From positions 10,106,001-10,170,000 of the forward strand of contig JAJQJQ010000003.1 in assembly GCA_028622995.1 (NCBI GenBank): 64,000 nt of DNA. The letters run 5' to 3'. Origin of the DNA: Panagrolaimus kolymaensis. Taxonomy: Eukaryota; Nematoda; Chromadorea; Rhabditida; Panagrolaimidae. The position numbers were made by a program, and so were the translations under genes. Positions 44,850 through 57,370 of the stretch are shown here, piece after piece; the first letter of the stretch is position 1; the number at the start of each line of letters is the position of its first letter. The notes beneath the pieces were generated by a model. The model was not told the DNA's origin, made no database searches, and worked only from the letters and a program-made list of their open reading frames with translations.

Positions 44850-44962
44850 AATACTTTTAGATTCATTTTTGTTAGATATATCAAGTTTAATTTTTTTTAA
44901 TTTTGGCTCATAGCTGTTTCATGTTTTTCTTTATCATTTTGTTAATTAATTTTGGGTTCCAT
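44850..44962 (-). pseudogene. Relic 5' end of an F-box-like gene
   Basis: From an ATG at 44962 the minus strand reads MEPKIN then a stop. In shifted frames it reads SYEPK-like and KLDISNKNES-like pieces that match the leader of the single-module genes (MEQ.II..KGK...SYEPP.KRTK.E.C.KNE). Nothing downstream is recognisable. The family promoter block survives at 45127-45158, about 170 bp upstream. Confidence 0.55.
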
Positions 44963-45126
44963 AACTTATATACAAAAAAAAATCTAATAAAGAAAACAAA
45001 ATGGAAAAATTTAAAAAAATTTAATGGATGAAAACTTTTTTTCTGGTCAGCTAAATTGAGCGATTGAATTCACGACGAATGAAATAAAAATTTGTTGTTT
45101 AATAACTTTTGTATGACCCCTCTTTA

Positions 45127-45158
45127 TAGAAAACGATTATATAAGTTCCCAGGAAAAG
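45127..45158 (-). promoter_or_regulatory. Family promoter block of a dead copy
   Basis: GAAAACGATTATATAAGTTC keeps the TATATAAG-like core at the usual distance from the relic start at 44962. The companion block GGTCAGCTAAATTGAGCGAT is also present near 45046. Confidence 0.5.
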
Positions 45159-45317
45159 TTTTAGGCACATACCTATCAAGCTAATCTTTGATGCAATGGA
45201 ACTTTATTTTTTTTTAAATAATAAAAATATCGCGAGTAATTGTCGTTATTGGTTAATATTTATCATAAATGAATAAATTACTTAAGTATTACAAAAAAAA
45301 GTTTTATTATTTAATCT

Positions 45318-48155
45318 TCAAAAATTCTTCTTATTTATAGCTTCAAGTATTCCAGGAGTTAATAATAATGATTCTCTAGGAGTTATATGTCCAATATCAC
45401 AATATCTCCCTAATTTGGTTTTCATATCCACTAAAGGACAGAATGTATCTTTGCAAAAAAGTTTTTCAGTTTGAACTAAAGCACAATTATTGCATTTTTT
45501 TACTGCTTCTTTGACTCGATTCCATGACGGATATTGGGTTGTTCGGAACTTCTAAAAAACAACACTTTTTGTTTTTAAATTAAAATAAATGATTGATTTA
45601 TTTATTGTTACTTACTTCTATTGTAATATTATATTTCTCGAAAGAGCCATTTGTTAAAATAGTGTGAGCAACTTCATAAGGACTTTTATATTGTGACCTA
45701 AATAAAAATTTTTTATTCCTGTAAAAATTATATACATACAGCGCTGACATTTTTTGCTGCATTTTTTTATTGCTAACTATTAAACATTTTTTTTGGCTCC
45801 GATTTATAAGACTCTTCTTTTTCTATAAAAACCGAACTAATTTTTTCGTAGTTTTCGGTTTAAATCGAAAGAACGGAACAAAAATTCATCGTAAGCTTTT
45901 TTCAATGCTGATTTTATATATGTACAAATTAAAAGTTAAATTTACTTACCCCAGAAGTATAGGGGTTGGTTCGACAATAATTAAACGCTTTGTATGATTT
46001 GAGATAAATGAAATACTTTTTACGATTTCATTGTACGTTGGATCATCAGGCATATTTTGAGGTGGAATCATTTTGAGATCAAAGATATGATCTAATCTTA
46101 AAATTTAAAACAAACTTAATTTAATAACAACAAAAGCCTATAATTATTTATTTAACAAACAAACCGAGCAGTATGAATATGTAAATCAGGATTTAAAACT
46201 TTTAAAAAGTTATCATGTGATCCATCAAATTTTTGACAATACCACCTTGTTACATTTTTATTATAACTTCCTCCTAATATACTGCATCCTGGATGAGCGA
46301 CGACATAAACTTTAGAAAATTTATATTTTGATTGTTTTATTGCATCCATAATTCCTCGAATTTGAAAATAAACAAAACTGTTACCCGTAATTAGAGCTGT
46401 TTTGTTCGCAGTTGGATCTAACTAAAAATGAAAAATTAAAAATAAAAGGTAACAAAAAAAACAATGTTAAAATTATGCCGCTTACTTGAAAAGAACAATA
46501 TTTATCTAATCCATGATGACTAGGTCGATTGGTAAGATATTTATCTATCAAAGGGTCGGCTGTGCAATTGGGATAAAAGGCTTTACAAGATCGGGCATCT
46601 TCTTCATTGCTGTACTTGATAGGAGTTGTTGGCTAAAAAATTAAATTAAATTAAATCCATGATTACTAAAAAAAAATTTACGCTTGAATTATTCCATGTT
46701 TCAGGTGCATAAAATGCTATATAAAAAATAAAACAATAAGTGAAAATAATAAAAAGTCCATTAAAAATTTCAGATCTTTTTTGCATTGGTTTTTCAAACA
46801 TTTCATGAACAATTAAGCCAACGATCATAATGCAAATCAAAGTTTCATAAGCTCCTAAATTTATTTAATGTTAATTTAATTTATATGTTGTAAACAAAAA
46901 AAAAACATAGCACTCGTGAAGTCAAAATTTTTTTCGTGTATTTTTTAAATGAATTATTAATTTTTTCGCTTACCATATGTTTCAAAAATATTGAAATATT
47001 TAAAGTAAATAACTATAGGCCAATGAATGAGATAAATGGCATATGAAGCATCACCAATATAAACTAGCAATGAATCCAGAAATTTCGGTAGGGAAATTGG
47101 TTGAATTCCATTTAAAGTAATAAATACACCCGCCAAAGCTGTGGACATTAAACGAAAAAGTGGTGGAATAAAATTTAAATTAGCAAAAGATATGGGAAAT
47201 AAAGTTATTGTAATTAATAAAATAGAAACACGTTTAATAATGAAATTTTCAAAATATGTTGTGTCTTCTCCTTTTGGGCTTTTTATTTCCAATATTTCAT
47301 TTTTTATTTCTGTTGTTGTAATTAAAGGAAGAATTTCATCTTTGTTTTGTACAAAAAAGTTTAAAGGAGATTTTTCCTTTAATGAAATATTGTTGTTGTT
47401 GCTTTGCTCTTGACGACTACGACAAAAGCAAAATGCTGCAGTTCCAATTAAAAATTGCCAAATTCTACAAAACATTAAACCAAATGAAATAGTTTCATAT
47501 GGAATTAAAAATTGTGATAAAGCTGAAATAATTCCAAGCAATCCAATCCAGTGAAGGGATTTGGAACGAGACAAAATAAATTTAATCAAAAATGGAGCGA
47601 TTAAATAAAATTGTATTTCCACTCCGAGAGACCAAGTGTGAAGGAAGAATTTGAATTCAGATACCTAAAAGTTAATGTTTTTATTTATTATCATTTGCCC
47701 CAAGCTTACAAGCTCAAAATAAGGTTTTTCAGTGATCATCGAAGAAAAATTATTTAGAAATAAAGCTGACCATAAAGCTTCAATTTTAAGAAACTCAAAA
47801 TGTGATGGCAAAAGAACAAAAAAACCAATCAAAAGAAATATGGTAATTGTCAATAAACAGGTAGGAAAAATTCGTTGAATTCTTCTTGAATAAAAATGAA
47901 TTAAGCTGCCGCTGCTGCTTTGTTGCTGATTATTTGATGTAGATTTTTCCAAAATTGAAGTCATTAAATAACCAGAGATAACAAAAAAACTAAAAACAAA
48001 ACTTTATAAATATTTAAATAAAATAAATAAAAAAGCATCACAGACATGTCAACTCCAAGATAACCATATGGAAATTTTTCAGGCCAAATGTGAAATCCCA
48101 AAACAGCTATGATGGCTAAAGCTCGAAGCCATTGAATATCGTTTCGCTTTCTCAT
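45318..48155 (-). CDS. Acyltransferase-3 / SGNH membrane protein (nematode OAC type)
   Basis: Ten exons join in frame to 717 residues: 48155-48046, 47989-47710, 47664-46974, 46854-46682, 46632-46486, 46421-46165, 46096-45950, 45772-45740, 45697-45616, 45551-45318. The start MRKRNDIQWLRALAIIAVLG with FHIWPEKFPYGYLGVD|IFFVISGYLM and HTWSLGVEIQFYLIAP is the acyltransferase-3 signature; about ten membrane segments follow. The C-terminal half is an SGNH-hydrolase-like domain: TALITGNSF near the Ser position, and YCDIGHITPRESLL holding the Asp-x-x-His pair. Such proteins move acyl groups onto extracellular or lumenal substrates; C. elegans has a large oac family. SGNH Ser appears replaced in TGNS, so the residue order should be checked. 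It interrupts the F-box-like cluster. Confidence 0.88.
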
Positions 48156-48737
48156 GACGACAACGACGATAAAAACTTTTTATTGTTCTGTCTAAGTTCC
48201 TAAAATTTCGTCCCTAAATATTTGAACCCCAATTTTATAATCTGAGTGAATTTTGTAATGAGAATCTTTCACAGTTGCATTTTTTATATATCCAATTTTT
48301 TTTGAGGCTTCTGTAACTTGTTTAAACAAACATAAATAATTTTCTTCATCGAAACTGCAAAAAAATGTTAGAGCCTGTCACAAAAAAAATTAAGTTTCCT
48401 GGTTTATTGTTTCATAAATTTTTAAGGGCAGCTGAAAAAATAAATGAGTATGTATGAAATTTTTTTTGAAGACAATCGAATTTATTTTTGATGTATGAAA
48501 CATGCTTACACGAATTTTTAAAACAATAGAACTATGCTTTGATGTATGATGCAAATACGTAAACAAGTTTGTAGTATGGTAAAAATATTGTTTGCTTTTT
48601 GTGGGAGCTTTAAACGGCCTTTTATAAAAATTTTAAAAGTACATCGCTCTAATTTTTGACAAATAAAAAAAGAAAAGTAAGAATATCACATTTTTTTTAT
48701 GCTGCTAGCTTTGATTGAGATATTTTATTGTACATTA
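48156..48737. other. Intergenic, no gene seen
   Basis: Upstream of the OAC-like gene and downstream of an F-box-like pseudogene. Short frames only. Confidence 0.4.
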
Positions 48738-50861
48738 CTAATACCAAGATAAATAATCATTGTCTTCATAAGTCAAAACGCTTAATGATGGCCTATTTTT
48801 CTTTGGCCTCCACGCTTCCATTTCACATTTCATATCTTTTCTGAAAGCACGTCGTGCTTCTTCATCATCTGAGAAATCATCGAAATGTAAAAAAATTTCA
48901 GCTTTTGGGGCCAAAGCTTTCTAAAAAAAATGTTAAAATCGTTGTTAATAAAAATCAAAACATTTACTTGTAAGAATTTATTAAATAGTTTGGGATCAAT
49001 AATGGCATCAATTGATCTGAGGCATAAAGATTTGATTTTATTTTTCCATGGTAATGCTGCCAAATTTTTCATAGTTTGTGATGTAATATGACAAAAACTC
49101 ATTCTAAAAAAAATGATTGTTATTTTTATACGGAATCATAGAATATGGTCAAGTTTATTTTGAAACTTTCTTTTAAAAAGAAAAAATGATTAAAAACCCA
49201 CTGTATTTTTTCGAGATTCAGTAAAAGTGCTAAAACATTTTCTAAAGGGATAATACTTCCTTTTTCATCAATGATCTCGTTTTCAATGTATATATCTCGA
49301 AGATTTTCCATTTTTGTCAATAACTCAAAATTTTTCTGGGAAAGCTCCAATTTAATTGAAATACTTTTTACATCTTACTATTTTTGGGATTAATGCATTA
49401 AAAGTTTGAACATATTCAATATTTAATGAACCCATAACCCAACAATTTTTTCCTTTAAACTTTTCTATGTCCACATTCTTGTTACCAAATATGAGATATT
49501 TGTATTCGAAATAATCAATAAATAAATATGGAGCTTTTTTAAAAAAATATTTGCTGCATCGATGTAATTTTTTTATAACATTTGCATTTGCAGCTTCAAT
49601 AATATAATTTATTATTGGTCCTGGTAATCCTTTTTGATTTCTGGCTTTAGTTTCAGCGGCGCATACATCCACTTTAATTTTTTTACGAAGAGGTTCAAAC
49701 TTTTAATTATCACTGATCCTCCATTTTTAAGTTTTCTAAAAGAATAACTTCGTCTTTCCAATGAAGGATATAAAATCTTTATATTTCCATCGACATTTTT
49801 CTGAAACAATAAAAATCTTAAAATTAAATATAAAATTTTAAAAACTTACTTTAATAAATAAACAAAAAGGTTTGATATCGAGACGATGATCTAAACGGTC
49901 TAAACAAAATTCATTAAATTTTTGTTCCCATTGAATTCTTAATAATTTATCCATAGTTTGGGGAGTTATGTGACATTTATCAATGCTAGAAAATTGGATA
50001 ATTTAAATTATAAAAAAAATTTAAAAAACAACTCACTAAATGCTAGATGCAGCAGGAACAAACTTCATTAAATTTTCGAGTGTGTTATAACCTCGATCAG
50101 GGTTATACAAAGATGTTCCTTGAATGCCGTAGAGTGACACACAATAAATAGATAATATTTATTTAGGAACAAAGCTGTAGCTCGAGCGGTAGAGCTTACA
50201 GCTAACAAAACGATACAGAGTAAAAAGTTAATGTCAATTACAAAAACAACAAACAATGGAAGACAAAATAGGCTAGGAAGCTTCGCTTCCAAATTCCACA
50301 CAAGACCAGGAGATACGATGTGAAGCGGCGCACACTTGATTTATGAATCGTGTTGTTCGAGTCACAACAGAGTGCAATATTTGCTCCATTTGAATGGGTC
50401 ACTATTACACATAATAACTTTAATTCCTCGACCATTCCAGATTCTGTTAATATTTTATAAGCATGATATGAGAAAGAAGTATGTTCGATATAAATTTTGC
50501 GAGCTTCGCATTGTACCAGTTTGAAATAAAAAAATTCATCTATACGACTTTTTCTAATATAAATTTTTTTTGTTATCCATAAATTATCGAAATATTCCAA
50601 GTCGTCATCATCCTCTTCATCGATGTCGATGCAATCATCATAATTTTCAAGTTCCAGTCGATTTTGTTTGAAGCCTTCCAAATTTATTTTGTCCACGATC
50701 CAATAAGGTGCATTTTTGTAAAAATATTTACAACTTTGATGAAGCTTTTGCAAAAGCTTGCCTCTGGCATAGTCAATAATAAATTCAATCATATTTTTTG
50801 GAAGAGAAAATAAAATTGGTTGATAAGGTTTATCATTGGTGAAAATTATTTTTGGTTTCAT
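48738..50861 (-). pseudogene. F-box-like two-module gene split by a solo LTR and frameshifted
   Basis: Module A begins MKPKIIFTNDKPYQPILF with LPKNMIEFIIDYA, CKYFYKNAPYWIVDKI and NLWITKK. It is cut by a 287-bp solo LTR (50083-50369), after which LENLMKFVPAASS resumes. The linker CHITPQTMDKLLRIQWEQK follows. Module B has a shift in its leader near 49690 and another at about 49355, where an A-run is one base too long (IVRCK then SISIKLELSQKNF in the next frame). The LRR-like exon CHITSQTMKNLAALPWKNK and the tail KALAPKAEIFLHFDDF remain open and end at 48738. Three independent lesions make it a clear pseudogene. Confidence 0.85.
50083..50369. mobile_element. Solo LTR inside a module A exon
   Basis: The 287-bp unit starts TGTTATAACCTCGATCAGGG and ends GAGTCACAACA, flanked by a perfect 5-bp duplication GAGTG (50078-50082 and 50370-50374). 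The host exon reads GANIAL before and LENLMKF after. It is related to the LTR at 43911-44134, so one retroelement family was active here. Confidence 0.9.
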
Positions 50862-51040
50862 AACTAGAATTTATCAAAAAATGGGAATAGCAATCAAAAA
50901 AAAACTGAAGAGAAAATAGGAAATTTTTTTTGAAATAAATGTTTTTTGTTTGGTTCAACTAAATTTTGGAAAAATTGTTAGATATCCAAAAAAATAACCG
51001 CAAGGCATATTTTGTCCTACAACAAAACGAAAATCACCAA

Positions 51041-51070
51041 TTGTAAATACTTATATCTATTTTCCGGGAA
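51041..51070 (-). promoter_or_regulatory. Conserved family promoter block
   Basis: TTGTAAATACTTATATCTAT with TTTCCGGGAAAA lies about 180 bp upstream of the start at 50861. Confidence 0.55.
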
Positions 51071-51395
51071 AATTAATGCCACATATTTGTCATCGAGTGA
51101 TTTTTATAACTCAATTATGCTATTAACAAATATTCTGGCAAAGCTCACCATTTGCAAACTTTTAAGTTAATTTATGCATAAATAATATATGGCAACAAAA
51201 AAATGTAAGTAAAATATTTATAAAAACGAGAAAAAAAGTAATTTCAAATCATCAACTGAACAAAAAAAATTAAAAAAATAAAATTTAATTCTTGCAAAAC
51301 GAAACAACAATTGGAAAAATAATCCAAAACGAAAAGTTGTGTTCATCTGAAGATTTCAAAAATTTGTTAAAATTAATATTGGTTGTGGATGTCCG

Positions 51396-52102
51396 TTATT
51401 CTAGAGATTCAGCTTCCTCTTGTGTAATAACTCTAAATGAAGGCCTCTCCATCTTTGGTTTCCATGTTTTCATTTTACGCTTCATTTCTTCGCTGAAATA
51501 GTAGCCGCCGTATTCATTATTTTCAAAATCAACAAATTTTACAAGAACTATAGCTTTTGGAGCTAATGCTTTCTGAAAATTTATGTTATTACTCTTTACT
51601 GATGAAAAATTAAAAGTTACTTTTATAAATTTGTAAAATAATTTAGGAATTAAAGCTGCATCAATATTAACAAGGTATAATTTTTTGATTTTATTTTTCC
51701 AAGGTAATGCTATTAATTTATTCAGTGTTTCAGATGTAATGCGGCAACCGTTAATACTAAAATATTTAAACATTATTTAATTTTAAAAAACGTTAACTTA
51801 CTGTATTTTTTCGAGATTTGTTAAAAGTGTTAAAATACTTTCAAGAGAGATAATATTTGCTTTTTCATTAATTATTTTTTTAATTGATAAGTCAATTAAA
51901 CCAACTAACTTTGCTAATTGATAAAAATTTGTTTGCGATATTTCGCAGGAAATCATGATTGAATCACATTTAACTATTTTTGAAATTAGTAAATTGAATT
52001 TTCCTTCTTGAATAAATTCAAGCGATAATAAACCATCTTTTTGGGAAGGTTCAATAATCGTAAATACGGTTTGCCATCAACGAAAATAATCTTCGCTTCC
52101 AT
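51396..52102 (-). pseudogene. F-box-like gene shortened by a module A to module B deletion
   Basis: The start MEAKIIFVDGKPYLRLL reaches LPKKM of module A, then jumps directly to the middle of module B (DGLLSLEFIQEGKFNLLISK, compare DGQIRLESIQEEKFNLLISK in the gene at 55413-57203), skipping the rest of A, the linker and the start of B. The joint is out of frame, so the A start cannot read into B. Downstream exons stay open: CRITSETLNKLIALPWKNK and the tail KALAPKAIVLVKFVDFENN ending at 51396. The promoter block is present at 52284-52314. Confidence 0.8.
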
Positions 52103-52283
52103 ATTTGATAATCCGAAAAATATAAAATTTATCGTCAAAATATATTTTGACGAAGAACAAAAGCAAAGAAAAATTTGTAGAATGATAGCTTTATATTCCG
52201 GCCAACTAAATTTGGCAAAAACTTTTTATATCCAAAAAATAACCGCATATCATATTTAGCCATAAAAATAATTAAATCCGGCC

Positions 52284-52314
52284 AATTGTAAACTAATATT
52301 AGTTTTCTAGCAAA
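52284..52314 (-). promoter_or_regulatory. Conserved family promoter block
   Basis: AATTGTAAACTAATATTAGT with TTTCTAGCAAAC is a degenerate match about 180 bp upstream of the start at 52102. Confidence 0.45.
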
Positions 52315-52742
52315 CTTTACGCAGACAAATATGTCCTCAAGCCCTGACTTTTTTAAGACGGTAAAAAATATGGTTTTAATAATCACCATTATTTGTGAGA
52401 ATTTTTCGTAGTAAAACCGGATTCATGAAATAAAAAAAATTATGAATTTATATTGAAATTTTAGTGAATCCGGCATATCTCTGAATGAACATAATATTGT
52501 ATAAATAATTTTTTTATCGAGAATTTTATGAAATAAGAAAACTATGGTTTGAAAATATAAAAAATATAAAAAAATAAGAGAACATAAAAAATAAAAAATA
52601 TATAAAAAGTAACAAAATAAACTAGTTTTTCGCTAAATACAAAAAAAAGCAAGCCACATTTTGAAGAAAAGAAAACCATTATCCATTTGAGGGTCATCAA
52701 AATTTGAATTGGAATATTTGATGACTATTGAGATGGGTCACA

Positions 52743-54573
52743 TTAATCATAAATATATTCCTTTTCTTCAATTGTCATAACTCTAAAAGCAGGGCGATCT
52801 TTCTTTGGTTTCCATGCTTCAATTTCACGTTTCATTGTTTTGTTGAAATTGTAGCGACCTTCTTCATCCGTTTCGAAAGCATTAAATTCGACAAGAACTT
52901 CGGCTTTTGGAGCCAATGCTTTCTGAAAATTTTAAATTATTTTTTTATTTTAAAAGAAAAATTTTAAGATTACTTGTAAAAATTTATAAAATAGTTTTGA
53001 ATCAAAAACTGCATCAATTGAAGTAAGGTATAAAGATGTAAGCTTATTCATCCATGGTAATGCTGACAAAGTATTTAATGTTTTAGAGGTAATATGACAT
53101 GGCCCAATTCTAAAATATTTTCGATATATAAATTTATTTTGTAATAATTTTTTCGTTTTATTTTCAATAAAAGATTTAATATATTTTAGTTTTGTATTTA
53201 AAAACCTACTTGATTTTTTCAAGATTTGTTAAACAAGCTAAAGCCTTTTCGAGAGGGATAACATTTCCTTTATCATCAAGAATTTTACCAACATCAAAAT
53301 CTTTCAACTTTTCTAGTTTTGCTAATAATTCAAAATTCTTTTGTGATATTTCACAATCCAAAAAAATCCAAACTTTATTGCATCTGACCAGTTTTTGAAT
53401 TAATAAATTGAATTGTCCTCTAATTTCATGAATTATTAACAAATCAGTTACCCAACAATTTTTTCCTTTATATTTTTCCACGTGAACTTGTTCATTTCCT
53501 GGGCCATTGGAAAGACCGTAACCATCGATACTTTGAATAAATAAATATGGAGCTTTTTTGAAGAAATATTTTGATGCACGATGTAATTTTTTTAAAACAT
53601 TTGCATTTGCTTCTTTAATAATATAGTTTACCATTGCAAAAGATAATCCCTTCTGATTGTTGGCTTTAGATTCGACTTTTTCGTCAAGTTTAATGCCTTC
53701 AATTTTAAGAGGTAAAGAGCTCTCCATTTTAGCAAATGAATATGTTCCAAATTTTTCATTTATTTTCAATGTAGACTCAACCTTCACATCAAATGCAACA
53801 TTTTTCCTAAAATAAAATAAATAAACAAAAAGCTGAATTACAAATTTAAGAACATACTTTAATAAATTTAGTAAACTCTTCTTTATTAATGGGAAAGTCA
53901 ATCATGCTCAATAAAAATTTAGTAAACTTTTGTTTCCAAGAAATTTTCTTCAATTCATTAATTGTTTGAGGAGTGATGTGACATTTCTGAATGCTGAAAA
54001 ACTAATTTTATTAAAACGTATTAATAAATAAATAAAAAAGACAACTTACGAAATACTAAAAGCACTCGGAACAAATTTAAGTAAATTTTCGAGAACAACA
54101 TTTGATCCATCTGAATCGGTTATTACGACTTGATAAAATTTTAGTTCATTGACCTTTCCTGATTTTGTTAAAATTTTATATTCTTCATAAGTCAATTCGC
54201 TATTTCGAATATAAATTTTACGGGCATCACTTCTTGCTATCTTCGAATATAGATATAGATCATGATCACAAAAACGAACAAGAATATCTTCCATAACCCA
54301 GACATTATCAAATAATTCAAACTCATCATCTTCGTAAATATCGATGCAATCATCAAAATTTTTAAGTTCAAGTCGACTCCATTTGAAAGTATGAAAATTG
54401 ATTTTATCCACGATGCAAAAAGGTGCCTTTTTGTAAAAATATTTACAAGTTCGATACAATTTTTGCATTAATTTGCCACTTGCATTGTTGATAACAAATT
54501 TGATCATCTTTTTTGGAAACGAGAAAATTCGCTGATAAATTTTGCCATCATGAAAAAAGATTTTTGGTTCCAT
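52743..54573 (-). CDS. F-box-like two-module family protein, apparently intact
   Basis: Module A (54573 to about 54050) starts MEPKIFFHDGKIYQRIF and holds FPKKMIKFVINNASGK, CKYFYKKAPFCIVDKI, NVWVMED and KIARSDARK. The linker exon CHITPQTINELKKISWKQK is at about 53985-53860. Module B (about 53810-53206) holds RKNVAFDVKVEST, KGLSFAMVNYIIKEA, SKYFFKKAPYLFI, KGKNCWVTD and KLVRCNKV. The LRR-like exon CHITSKTLNTLSALPWMNK and the tail KALAPKAEVLVEFNAFETD end with TAA at 52743. No internal stop was seen. Its 3' end is the close parent of the orphan fragment at 58796-59098. Three stacked promoter blocks lie upstream. Confidence 0.65.
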
Positions 54574-54747
54574 AACTAAAACACAAATGAAAGTTTAATA
54601 ACGGATACAAGCGGGAAAAAAAATGAATAGAAAAAATAAAAAAATAAATTGTAGAATGACAACTTTTTTGTGGTCAGCTTAATTGAGCGATAGAATTCAT
54701 AATGAATGAAATAATAATTTATCATTCCTTGATTTATGGTCCTTCTT

Positions 54748-54780
54748 ATTGTAAACACTTTTATTAGTTATCTGGCAATC
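54748..54780 (-). promoter_or_regulatory. Conserved family promoter block
   Basis: TTGTAAACACTTTTATTAGT with TATCTGGCAATC lies about 180 bp upstream of the start at 54573. The GAGGCACTGACC companion follows near 54801. Confidence 0.55.
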
Positions 54781-54859
54781 TTTAAGGCGATATCAGGCTA
54801 CGAGGCACTGACCTTTTTTTTCTAAAACAGATAAACAAAAATATCATGGGAATAACAGC

Positions 54860-54975
54860 GACTGAATATTAAATGAATGAGATAAATAATTACCATTGAA
54901 AGACTTTTCTCTGACCTCTCTATAATAAACACTTATATCAGTTCTGTGGCAAAATTTGTGTTGTGTGTTATTTTT
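54860..54975 (-). repeat. Orphan promoter duplicate
   Basis: A segment close to 10220-10340, sharing TAAATGAATGAGATAAATAA, TCTGACCTCTCT and the AACACTTATATCAGTTCTGT block through GTGTTGTGTGTTATT. No start codon or module follows at the normal distance, so it is a promoter copy without its gene. Confidence 0.65.
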
Positions 54976-55060
54976 TATAAAAGACACAAAAAAGCCTTAA
55001 ATCCAAAAAATGACCGCTAAGCATACTTTGTTGCCATATAAACAAACCAAAAACCGCCAA

Positions 55061-55090
55061 TTGTAAACACTTATATAAGTTTTCTAGCAA
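55061..55090 (-). promoter_or_regulatory. Further upstream promoter block
   Basis: TTGTAAACACTTATATAAGT with TTTCTAGCAAACT, again with no gene at the expected distance. Confidence 0.5.
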
Positions 55091-55412
55091 ACTATAAGTT
55101 TTAAATAAGGCTATAGGAATGATCTATTTTTGAATCAAGTATGGTACTAAAAAAATGATATTCACCATTTATGAACTTTTTTGATAATTTATGCATAAAA
55201 AAACAATCCAACAGCAACAAAAATTAAGTAAAATATTTATAAAAACGAGAAAAATATTTAATTTCAAATCATCAATTGAACAAAATAAATAGGAAACATA
55301 GAAAATGATATTTGTGAAAAGAAAAAAGAATTAAAAAAAATTATAAAATGAAGTAATGGCGTTAAATCGGGATTGTCAAAATTAAAAAAATTAGTAGGAT
55401 TATGAATATAAA

Positions 55413-57203
55413 TTATACTAAAGATTGAGCTTCCTCATGGGTAATAACTCTAAATGAAGGCCTTTCCATCTTTGGTTTCCATGTTTTCATTTCTTTTTCC
55501 ATATTATAGTTGAAGTCTGAGCGGTCGTAATTTTCAAAATCAATAAAATGTAAAAGAACTATAGCTTTTGGAGCTAATGCTTTCTGAAAAATTTATGTTA
55601 TTAAAAACTATTTAAAAGAAAATGTATACTTGTAAAAAATTATAAAATAATTCATCATCGAAATCATCGTCGATAGAAACGAGATATAATTTTTTGATTT
55701 TATTTTTCCATGGTAATGCAATCAATTTGTTCAGAGTTTCAGATGTAATGTGACAACCGTTAATACTAAAATAATTTTAAATATATAATATCCAAAGTTT
55801 TATGATTAAAGCATTAACTTACTGTATTTTTTCGAGGTTTGTTAAAAGTGTCAAAATACTTTCTAGCGAGATAACATTTCTTTTTTCATTAATTATTTTT
55901 TTAACATATAGCATTCGTAGACCTTCCAATTTTGCTAATAGATAAAATTTTGTATCTGAAATTTCACAGCAAACCCTGATTGAATCACATTTAACTATTT
56001 TTGAAATTAGAAGATTGAATTTTTCTTCTTGAATAGATTCAAGCCGTATTTGACCATCTACCCAACAATTTTTTCCTTTAAATTCTTCTATCTTAAACTC
56101 CTCATAACGCAAACCCAGATTATTATCGTTAAAATAATCAATAAAAATATATGGAGCTTTTTTTAAGAAATATTTGCAGCAAAAATGGAATTGTTTCATA
56201 ACATTCGCATTTGCTGTTTTAATAATATAATTAATTAATGGTTGTGGTAATCCTTTTTGATTGCTAGCTTTAGTTTCATTAGCGCATACATTCATTTTGA
56301 TTTTTTTATTCGGTGGTTCATTGCATTCGATTTTAAGAGATTCCATACTTTCAAATTTAAGAGGTTTGGTGTTTTTTAGTTTTTCAAATGTATAAAATCC
56401 GTACCAGCCATCATTTGAAGGACATAAAACCTTTGTATTTTCTCCAACATTTTTCTGAAATATTAATTTTTTTTAAACCAAATATAAAATTCCAAAACAT
56501 ACTTTAATAAATTGACAAAAAAGTTCGTCATCGAGAGGATGATGTATTATGAATAATTGAAATTCATTTAATTTTTGTTTCCATTGAATTTTTAATAGTT
56601 TCTCCATAGTTTGTGGAGTAGTATGACAATTCCAAATCCTAAAAAACCATATTTATTAATCGACAAAGTCATACCTAAAACTTACTTTATCCGAAATGCA
56701 GCTGGAACAAATTTTAATAAATCTTCGAGTGCTACTTTCGATTCATCTGAATAGGTAATCTTTGCATCGTTTAACAATAATTCTTCCACTTTACCAGATT
56801 TTGTTAATATTTTATATTCATCAAAAGTGAGTTTGTTGTTTTTAATATTAATTTTACGAGCCTCACATCGAACAATTTGTGGGAGTAAGTAATAATAGCT
56901 ATCATATGCATTGATTTTAATTTCTTGTATTGGCCAAAAATTCTCAAATTTATATATATCATTCTCTCCATATACATCGATGATATCATTTTCAAATTCG
57001 AGCCTTTTTTGTTTGAAGGAATTAAGATTTATTTTATCCACGATGCAATAAGGAGCTTTCTTATAAAAATATTTACAAGTTTTATACAATTTTCTCATAA
57101 CTCCTCCACTGGCATTTTTGATAATAAATTTGATCATATTTTTTGGAAGTGGGAATACTAGTTGCCACACTTTGCCATCTTGATATATAACCTTTTGTTT
57201 CAT
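55413..57203 (-). CDS. F-box-like two-module family protein, apparently intact
   Basis: Module A (57203-56686) starts MKQKVIYQDGKVWQLVF and contains LPKNMIKFIIKNASGG, CKYFYKKAPYCIVDKI and QIVRCEARK. It splices in frame to the linker exon from 56638 (WNCHTTPQTMEKLLKIQWKQK). Module B (about 56459-55819) opens KNVGENTKVLCPS and carries GFYTFEKLKN, KGLPQPLINYIIKTA, CKYFLKKAPYIFIDYF, KGKNCWVDG and KIVKCDSI. The LRR-like exon CHITSETLNKLIALPWKNK and the tail KALAPKAIVLLHFIDFENY end at TAA 55413. All joints that I checked are in phase. It is the best template for the full-length family layout. Confidence 0.7.
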
Positions 57204-57370
57204 GATTGAAATATAGCTATAAATAGAAATAAGGAGCAGTTAAAAAAAGCAATGAAAAATTTGTAGAATGATAGCTTTTTATTTCGATCAATTAAATTTT
57301 GAAAAATGCTCGATAAACAAACAAAAACCTCAAAGAATATTTTGCCATAAAAATAAACTAAACCTGTCAA

